Assembly: GCA_002291955.1 (NCBI GenBank)
Contig: DBBA01000364.1
Location: 1 to 10,404 of the forward strand
Reading direction: 5' to 3'
DNA: 10,404 nt
Source of the DNA: Rhodobacteraceae bacterium UBA996
GTDB lineage: Bacteria; Pseudomonadota; Alphaproteobacteria; Rhodobacterales; Rhodobacteraceae
Below are positions 5,653 to 10,404 of this stretch, in pieces; the stretch's first letter is position 1, and every line of letters begins with the position of its first letter. The position numbers were made by a program, and so were the translations under genes. The notes under the pieces are model-generated. The model had not been told where the DNA came from. It did no database searches and was given only the letters and a program-made list of their open reading frames with translations.

Positions 5653-6723
5653 GTGGTCTGGTTCCTGCTTCTTGCAGCCGGGCTGTGGGCGATGGGCGCC
5701 CGGATGCGGGCGCCGGTGCAGGCGCGCTGGCAGATGATCGGGCTTCTCTATGTCGCGGTGCTGGCGGCCCTGGTGGCCCTGCCCGCGGCCTCGCCCCTGC
5801 GGGTGTCGCTTGGCGGGTCGCTGGCCGAATGGCTGGTGCTGGGCGGACTTGCCGCCGCCGTCTGGGCCTATGGTCAGGTCCTGGCCCGCATCCGCGCCCG
5901 CGCCACCGAGCGTGAGGCCGCGGCGGCACCCAAGCCCCCCCTCATCACCTCCGGCGAGACGGAACGCTACGCCCGCCACATCCTGCTGCGCGAGATCGGC
6001 GGGCCGGGACAGGCAGCGCTGAAGCGCGCCCGCGTGCTGGTGATCGGGGCGGGGGGCCTTGGGTCGCCCGTGCTGCAATACCTGGCGGCGGCGGGCGTCG
6101 GCACCATCGGCGTGATCGACGACGACACGGTCGAGGTGACGAACCTGCAGCGGCAGGTGATCCATGCGGATGCCCGGCTGGGCATGCCCAAGGTCTTCTC
6201 GGCGGAAGCCGCGATGGTCGCGCAGAACCCCTACGTCACCGTCCGCCCCTACAACCGCCGCCTGACGCCCGACATCGCCGCCGACCTGTTCGCCGACTAC
6301 GACCTGATCCTGGACGGATCGGACAACTTCGACACCCGTTACTTGGCGAACGAGGTCGCCGCGCGCCTGGGCAAGCCCCTGATCGCCGCCGCGATCACGC
6401 AATGGGAGGGGCAGTTGGCCCTGTGGCACCCCGCAGGCGGCGGTCCCTGCTACGCCTGTGTCTTCCCCGAACGCCCCGCACCGGGCCTTGTCCCCACCTG
6501 CGCCGAGGCGGGCGTGGCCGGCCCCCTGCCGGGGGTCATGGGCACCCTGATGGCACTGGAAGCGGTCAAGCACATCTGCGCCGTGGGCGAGCCCTTCCGG
6601 GGCCGGATGCTGCTGTTCGACGGGTTGTGGGGCGAGACGCGCACGATCCGCACCGCCCCCCGCCCCGGCTGCCCGGTCTGCGGGGGCAGGGGCGCGAACG
6701 CTGGCCCGCACGCAGGAATGTGA
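5653..6723 (+). CDS. ThiF/MoeB/HesA-family E1-like adenylyltransferase with membrane N-terminus
   Basis: A 356-aa protein starting at GTG 5653, 5 bp after dut. The first ~80 residues contain three hydrophobic segments (about 2-17, 27-46 and 58-76), then a charged linker and the E1 domain from ERYARHILLREIG onward. The ATP-binding loop is GAGGLG at 132-137, followed by VIDDDTVEVTNLQRQV. There is an LDGSDNFDTR segment, a zinc site of two CxxC pairs (C266/C269 and C340/C343), and the expected catalytic cysteine C283 in PTCAEAGVAGPLPG. MoeB/ThiF proteins adenylate the C-terminal glycine of a ubiquitin-like sulfur carrier (MoaD or ThiS) for molybdopterin or thiazole synthesis. No rhodanese domain is attached. 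The membrane anchor is unlike soluble E. coli MoeB; I believe similar N-termini occur in related Rhodobacterales proteins. The carrier is not in the window, so MoeB versus ThiF cannot be decided. Confidence 0.9.
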   Translation: MVWFLLLAAGLWAMGARMRAPVQARWQMIGLLYVAVLAALVALPAASPLRVSLGGSLAEWLVLGGLAAAVWAYGQVLARIRARATEREAAAAPKPPLITSGETERYARHILLREIGGPGQAALKRARVLVIGAGGLGSPVLQYLAAAGVGTIGVIDDDTVEVTNLQRQVIHADARLGMPKVFSAEAAMVAQNPYVTVRPYNRRLTPDIAADLFADYDLILDGSDNFDTRYLANEVAARLGKPLIAAAITQWEGQLALWHPAGGGPCYACVFPERPAPGLVPTCAEAGVAGPLPGVMGTLMALEAVKHICAVGEPFRGRMLLFDGLWGETRTIRTAPRPGCPVCGGRGANAGPHAGM

Positions 6724-6744
6724 CCGGACGGAATGTGACCGGAC
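6715..6744 (+). repeat. Tandem 15-bp direct repeat over the moeB-like stop codon
   Basis: Two perfect adjacent copies of GGAATGTGACCGGAC (6715-6729 and 6730-6744). The TGA stop of the upstream gene lies inside the first copy (6721-6723). It looks like a recent small duplication in the 71-bp spacer before the DUF4399 gene. A related sequence (GGATGTGACGGACGG) occurs at 10251-10265. Confidence 0.85.
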
Positions 6745-6794
6745 GGGCCGTGCCCGCGCACTATCCTTTCGCCTGCGCAAGGGAGGGCGCATCC

Positions 6795-7220
6795 ATGAAA
6801 CTCACACTCATCGCTGCTGCACTCGCGGCCCTGCTGGCCGGGCCGGTCGCGGCCCAGACTGCCTCGCCTGCGGGGGCGGAACTGTACTTCATCGGGCTGC
6901 AGGACGGCGCGACCGTCACCAGCCCGGTGACCGTCGCCTTCGGCCTGCGCGGGATGGGCGTCGCGCCTGTGGACGTGCAGCGCGAGAATACCGGGCACCA
7001 CCATCTGCTGCTCAACCGCGCGCCCTTCGATCCGGCGACGGACGCAGGCTTTTCCATCCCCGCCGACGACAACCACCGCCACTTCGGCGGCGGCCAGACC
7101 GAGGTGACACTGGACCTGCCCCCAGGCACCCATACCCTGCAACTGGTGCTGGGCGACCATGCGCATGTCCCGCATGACCCGCCCGTGGTGTCGGACGTCA
7201 TCACGATCACCGTGCAGTAG
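6795..7220 (+). CDS. DUF4399 domain-containing periplasmic protein
   Basis: A 141-aa protein with an AAGGGAGGG ribosome-binding site at 6779-6787. It has a Sec signal peptide (MKLTLIAAALAALLAGPVAA, cleavage likely after VAA or AQ, residue 20-21). The mature part is a compact beta-rich domain with the DUF4399 pattern: YFIGLQDGATVTSPVTVAFG, then GHHHLLLN, HRHFGGGQTEVTLDL and GTHTLQLVLGDHAHVPHDPP, then SDVITITV. The His-rich stretches (GHHHLLL, NHRHFGGG, GDHAHVPH) are conserved in the family and could bind metal, but the function is unknown. It sits 71 bp after the E1-like gene and 61 bp before the peptidase, all on the same strand. Confidence 0.88.
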   Translation: MKLTLIAAALAALLAGPVAAQTASPAGAELYFIGLQDGATVTSPVTVAFGLRGMGVAPVDVQRENTGHHHLLLNRAPFDPATDAGFSIPADDNHRHFGGGQTEVTLDLPPGTHTLQLVLGDHAHVPHDPPVVSDVITITVQ

Positions 7221-7222
7221 GT

Positions 7223-7237
7223 CCGCCGGTCTGGCGG
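7223..7237 (+). other. Short GC hairpin after the DUF4399 gene
   Basis: CCGCC at 7223-7227 pairs with GGCGG at 7233-7237 around a 5-base loop, starting 3 nt after the DUF4399 stop. No T-run follows, so any terminator role is weak; it may only trim or stabilise the transcript end. Confidence 0.25.
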
Positions 7238-7281
7238 CGGCGCGCGGGGCGGCCTAGGTTCGCGGCAGCATGGAGGCCCCG

Positions 7282-9324
7282 ATGCCCGACACCCTGTCCC
7301 CGAACCCGCTGCTGGCACCCTCGGACCTGCCCTTCGGCCTGCCCGACTTTGCCGCGATCACCGACGACCACTTCGCCCCCGCCGTCGACGAAGCCCTGAC
7401 CCGCGCGCGGGCAGCGATTGCGGCCATCGCCGACAATCCCGACGCGCCGACCTTCGCCAACACCATCGACGCGCTGGAACTGGCGGAAGACGACCTGTCG
7501 CGTGTTCTGGGCGTGTTCTGGAACCTCGCCGGGTCCGACTCCAACCCCGCGCGCGAGGCGTTGCAGCGCGACCTGTCGCCCCGCCTCGCGGCGTTCTCGT
7601 CCGAGGTGTCGATGAACCCCGCGCTGTTCGCCCGGATCGAGGCGCTGTGGGCGGCGCGCGATACGCTCGACCTGACGCCGGAACAGGCGCGCGTCCTGAC
7701 GCTGACGCGGCGCGGCTTCGTGCGGCAGGGGGCGCTGCTGGAAGGGGCCGCGCGCGACCGGCTCAAGGCGGTGAAGGAGCGGCTGGCGGTGCTGGGCACC
7801 CAGTTCACCCAGAACCTGCTGGCGGATGAACGCGACTGGGCGATGGACCTGAACGAAGCCGATCTGGACGGTTTGCCCGGGTTCGTCGTGTCCGCCGCGC
7901 GGGCGGCTGGCGCGGAACGCAGCGCAGCGGGGCCGGTCGTGACCCTGTCGCGGTCGCTGATCGTGCCGTTCCTGCAATTCTCGCCCCGCCGCGACCTGCG
8001 GGAACGCGCCTTCCGCGCCTGGGCCACGCGGGGAGCGAACGGCGGGGCCACCGACAACCGGGCGATCGCCGCCGAGACGCTTGCCTTGCGCGAGGAACGC
8101 GCGCGCCTGCTCGGTTACGACAGCTTCGCGGCCTACAAACTGGAAACCGAGATGGCCAAGGCCCCCGGCGCCGTCCGCGACCTGCTGATGCGGGTCTGGG
8201 AACCGGCCAAGGGCAAGGCCATGGCCGATGCCGCCGCGCTGGAGGCGATGCTGCACGCGGATGGCCATGCGGGGCCGCTCGAACCCTGGGACTGGTGGTA
8301 TTATTCCGAGAAGCGCCGCCGCGCGCTGCATGACCTGGATGAGGCCACGCTGAAGCCCTACCTCTCGCTCGACCGGATGATCGCGGCGGCGTTTGCCTGT
8401 TCGGAGCGGCTGTTCGGACTGGCGTTCCGGCCGCTGGATGTCGCGCCCTATCACCCCGACGCCCGGGCGTGGGAGGTGACGAAGGACGGCCGCCACATGG
8501 CGGTCTTCGTCGGCGACTACTTCGCGCGGGGGTCGAAGCGGTCAGGCGCGTGGTGCTCCACCTTCCGCAGCCAGCGCCGTCTGGGGGGCGAGGTGCGGCC
8601 CGTGGTCGTCAACGTCTGCAACTTCGCCAAGCCCGCCGCGGGGCAGCCCGCGCTTCTGTCCTACGACGACGCGCGGACCCTGTTCCACGAGTTCGGGCAC
8701 GCGCTGCACCAGATGCTGTCGGACGTGACCTACGAGAGCATTTCCGGCACCTCCGTCGCCCGCGACTTCGTGGAACTGCCCAGCCAGCTGTACGAGCACT
8801 GGCTGGAAGTGCCCGACGTGCTGGCCGAGTTCGCCACCCATGTGGAGACGGGTGAACCCATGCCCGCGGACATGCTGGAAAGGCTGCTGGGCGCGCGGAC
8901 CTATGACATGGGGTTCCAGACGGTCGAGTACGTGGCCTCGGCCCTCGTGGACCTCGCCTTCCACGACGGCCCGGCGCCCGCCGACCCGATGCAGCGGCAG
9001 GCCGAGGTGCTGGAAGGGCTGGGCATGCCCCGGGCCATCGTCATGCGTCACGCCACGCCGCACTTCGCCCATGTCTTCGCCGGGGACGGCTATTCGTCGG
9101 GCTACTACAGCTACATGTGGTCCGAGGTGATGGACGCCGACGCCTTTGCTGCGTTCGAGGAGGCGGGCGGGGCCTTCGACCCCGAGACGGCGGCGAAGCT
9201 GGAGCGGTTCATCCTGTCCGCAGGTGGGTCGGACGAGGCCGACGAGCTCTACACCGCGTTCCGCGGCCGGATGCCGGGCCCCGAGGCGCTCTTGCGCGGG
9301 CGGGGGCTTCTGGATGCGGCGTGA
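7282..9324 (+). CDS. M3 family zinc oligopeptidase (oligopeptidase A / dipeptidyl carboxypeptidase-like)
   Basis: A large cytosolic metallopeptidase of 680 aa, the usual length for this family, that degrades short peptides. I start it at ATG 7282 because GGAGG (7272-7276) lies exactly 5 nt upstream; an in-frame ATG at 7270 would add four residues but has no good ribosome-binding site. The zinc site is FHEFGHALH (His469, Glu470 catalytic, His473), and the third ligand is Glu498 in ARDFVELPSQ. Other hallmarks are YDSFAAYKLETEMAKAP, the substrate-side DYFARGSKRSGAWCSTF and the C-terminal HFAHVFAGDGYSSGYYSYMW, whose His and Tyr residues bind substrate in M3 enzymes. No signal peptide. The start is in line with the Dcp/OpdA type (DFAAITDDHFAPAVDEAL). 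It ends 6 bp from the stop of the convergent LRR gene. Confidence 0.95.
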   Translation: MPDTLSPNPLLAPSDLPFGLPDFAAITDDHFAPAVDEALTRARAAIAAIADNPDAPTFANTIDALELAEDDLSRVLGVFWNLAGSDSNPAREALQRDLSPRLAAFSSEVSMNPALFARIEALWAARDTLDLTPEQARVLTLTRRGFVRQGALLEGAARDRLKAVKERLAVLGTQFTQNLLADERDWAMDLNEADLDGLPGFVVSAARAAGAERSAAGPVVTLSRSLIVPFLQFSPRRDLRERAFRAWATRGANGGATDNRAIAAETLALREERARLLGYDSFAAYKLETEMAKAPGAVRDLLMRVWEPAKGKAMADAAALEAMLHADGHAGPLEPWDWWYYSEKRRRALHDLDEATLKPYLSLDRMIAAAFACSERLFGLAFRPLDVAPYHPDARAWEVTKDGRHMAVFVGDYFARGSKRSGAWCSTFRSQRRLGGEVRPVVVNVCNFAKPAAGQPALLSYDDARTLFHEFGHALHQMLSDVTYESISGTSVARDFVELPSQLYEHWLEVPDVLAEFATHVETGEPMPADMLERLLGARTYDMGFQTVEYVASALVDLAFHDGPAPADPMQRQAEVLEGLGMPRAIVMRHATPHFAHVFAGDGYSSGYYSYMWSEVMDADAFAAFEEAGGAFDPETAAKLERFILSAGGSDEADELYTAFRGRMPGPEALLRGRGLLDAA

Positions 9325-9330
9325 CGCCCC

Positions 9331-10203
9331 TCAGAGCGTCTCGCGCGTGTCAGCCAGCGGGTCAGGGACGCTTCGGTAATGCGCCTCCCATGCGGCGAAC
9401 AGGGCGGTCCGGCGGGCGATCTGGGCCGCCGCGCCGGGTTCGTCTGCGCGCAGGTGGCGCACGGGCCGCCCGTTCAGCATGACCTCCTCGCGCCAGGCAA
9501 AGCCGTCGGGGCTGTCGTCGTCGGTCGCCGTGGCGGTCCGGAAGGTCTGGACGGGCTGAAACACCGGGCTTTCGGTGTCCGGCAGCGCCACCTTCAGCCG
9601 CACCAGTTCCCGCACCGGCCAGGTGTTCGATAGCGCCAGACGACGCAGCCCGCGCAGCCGTCCGACCGGGCGCAGGTCGCCGCTGGCCAGCCGGATCGGC
9701 CCGATGGCCAGTTCCTGAAGCCGGGTCAGGTCCGAGAGGAAGTCAAGGCTTTCCACCGGCTGGTCGGCCCACATTCCGGCAGTGATGGCGAGCCCCCACA
9801 GCGATCGAAGCCGCCCCAGCGGCGGAAGGTCCCGCACCCGCTTCAGGTCGCCGATCGACAGGACCTCCAGCCAGTCCAGCGCGGCAACCGGACCCAGCGC
9901 CTCAAGCCGGGGCGCCCACCGCAATTCAAGCGTCCGCAGCCCGGCGGGAAGGGGCGGCAGCACCTCGGCCCGGGTGCCGAAGATGCGCAGGTCGGTCAGC
10001 CGGTCGAGCCCGGACAGCACCGGCAGGTGCACCGGCGGCACCTCGCGCAGGTGCAGCCGCGACAGGTGACGAAAGCGCGGCAAGAGGTCCAGCCGCACGG
10101 TCGCCTTGTCGACGGACAGTTCCTGCGTGCCCGGGTCGATGGCGCCCATATCGCCGACGCTGCGCGGCATCGGGGCGTTCAGCCTGTCGAACAGGATCGA
10201 CAT
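9331..10203 (-). CDS. Leucine-rich-repeat protein
   Basis: A 290-aa protein read from ATG 10203-10201 (MSILFDRLNAPMPRSVG), chosen because GGAG lies 7 nt upstream. No signal peptide or membrane segment is visible, so it is probably cytosolic. From about residue 45 to 215 there are roughly seven leucine-rich units of 21-28 residues (for example LSRLHLREVP, LTDLRIFGTR, LRTLELRWAP, LEVLSIGDLK, LWGLAITAG, LQELAIGPIR, LRRLALSNTW), which would form a solenoid for protein-protein contact. The C-terminal ~75 residues are not repeat-like (SPDGFAWREEVMLNGRPVRH, then a charged helix to the end). No enzymatic motif is seen and the partner is unknown. Convergent with the M3 peptidase; the next minus-strand gene ends 75 bp upstream, so the two could share a transcript. 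Confidence 0.85.
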   Translation of the reverse strand: MSILFDRLNAPMPRSVGDMGAIDPGTQELSVDKATVRLDLLPRFRHLSRLHLREVPPVHLPVLSGLDRLTDLRIFGTRAEVLPPLPAGLRTLELRWAPRLEALGPVAALDWLEVLSIGDLKRVRDLPPLGRLRSLWGLAITAGMWADQPVESLDFLSDLTRLQELAIGPIRLASGDLRPVGRLRGLRRLALSNTWPVRELVRLKVALPDTESPVFQPVQTFRTATATDDDSPDGFAWREEVMLNGRPVRHLRADEPGAAAQIARRTALFAAWEAHYRSVPDPLADTRETL

Positions 10204-10216
10204 GGAGTGGCTCCAT
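10202..10216 (-). promoter_or_regulatory. Hairpin enclosing the ribosome-binding site and start of the LRR gene
   Basis: On the minus strand ATGGAG (10216-10211) is perfectly complementary to CTCCAT (10207-10202) with the 3-base loop CCA. GGAG is the apparent Shine-Dalgarno and the last two bases of the stem are the first two of the ATG start. If the stem forms in mRNA it would hide the ribosome-binding site and lower initiation. Confidence 0.5.
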
Positions 10217-10278
10217 CTAGAGCGCAAATCGTGCCAGCGGGGCCGCACAGGGATGTGACGGACGGTCCCGCGCCCGCG

Positions 10279-10404
10279 TCAGGTCACCGCTTCCAGCCGT
10301 TCCTTGGACAGGTCGCCCGGCACGATGGTGATGGGCACGGGCAGGCTGCCCGATTGCCGGGTCAGCGCGGTGACGAGGGGACCCGGCCCCGACTTGTCGG
10401 TGCC
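10279..10404 (-). CDS. C-terminal fragment of an unidentified protein, possibly universal stress protein
   Basis: Open from the right edge on the minus strand to a TGA at 10281-10279: 41 codons reading GTDKSGPGPLVTALTRQSGS and then LPVPITIVPGDLSKERLEAV plus T. Codon use (third-position G/C) fits a real gene. The pattern 'G..KSG.GPLV..L...S..LPVPITIVPG.L' resembles the end of some UspA-type universal stress proteins, where the GP/S segment contacts the nucleotide phosphates before the last strand (PVTIVPG). The family call is tentative because only the tail is present. Confidence 0.45.
   Translation of the reverse strand, partial: GTDKSGPGPLVTALTRQSGSLPVPITIVPGDLSKERLEAVT

Noticed and set aside
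4580..5929. A 449-codon minus-strand open frame across the sigma factor and dut
   Set aside because: Overlaps dut with all five motifs intact on the other strand; low-complexity Pro/Arg/Ala translation.
5644..6792. A 382-codon minus-strand open frame opposite the E1-like gene
   Set aside because: The plus-strand gene shows complete E1 motifs; the antisense translation is His/Gln/Arg-rich without a family.
7270..7281. Earlier ATG for the M3 peptidase
   Set aside because: No ribosome-binding site precedes it, while GGAGG is ideally spaced for the ATG at 7282.
7207..8496. A 429-codon minus-strand open frame opposite the M3 peptidase
   Set aside because: Shadow of the peptidase; the composition is Arg/Gly/Gln-rich with no recognisable family.
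1..10404. tRNA, rRNA, CRISPR, transposase or phage genes
   Set aside because: Scanning both strands I saw no cloverleaf-like sequence, regularly spaced repeats, transposase motifs or terminal inverted repeats.

Overview
The window is a GC-rich (about 70% by eye, not computed) stretch of bacterial chromosome. Gene content and codon use point to an alphaproteobacterium of the Rhodobacterales (Rhodobacter/Paracoccus-like): nearly every third codon position is G or C, and it has a membrane-tethered MoeB-like protein behind dut and an M3 oligopeptidase. It is gene-dense, with ten protein genes (two cut by the window edges) and no gap over about 160 bp. I see no rRNA, tRNA, insertion sequence, phage gene or CRISPR array.

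Left block (1-2765), aromatic and sugar-acid catabolism. The C-terminal half of a TfdB-like FAD phenol hydroxylase is followed 9 bp later by an intradiol ring-cleavage dioxygenase of the hydroxyquinol 1,2-dioxygenase type. Together they would hydroxylate a phenol or resorcinol and cleave the product to maleylacetate. Convergent to them, with 3' ends overlapping by 4 nt, is a DenD-like (D-erythronate dehydrogenase) SDR protein.

Middle block (2766-5298), a probable regulatory operon. A 157-bp divergent region carries an ECF-type promoter-like pair and a GC-rich hairpin. It leads into a secreted 193-aa protein resembling the APCDDC domain of animal APCDD1, a YCII/DGPF-family protein, and an ECF42-type sigma factor with a C-terminal TPR-like extension. 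The YCII-ECF42 pair is a known partnership. The APCDDC-like gene as first member is the most unusual observation here. The sigma-factor frame runs 119 nt into the next gene.

Right-centre block (5180-9324), housekeeping genes on the plus strand: dut (dUTPase), a ThiF/MoeB/HesA E1-like adenylyltransferase with a three-helix membrane N-terminus, a small periplasmic DUF4399 protein, and an M3 zinc oligopeptidase.

Right end (9331-10404), minus strand: a leucine-rich-repeat protein whose ribosome-binding site and start codon lie in a small perfect hairpin, then the C-terminal 41 residues of a protein entering from the right edge, possibly a universal stress protein.
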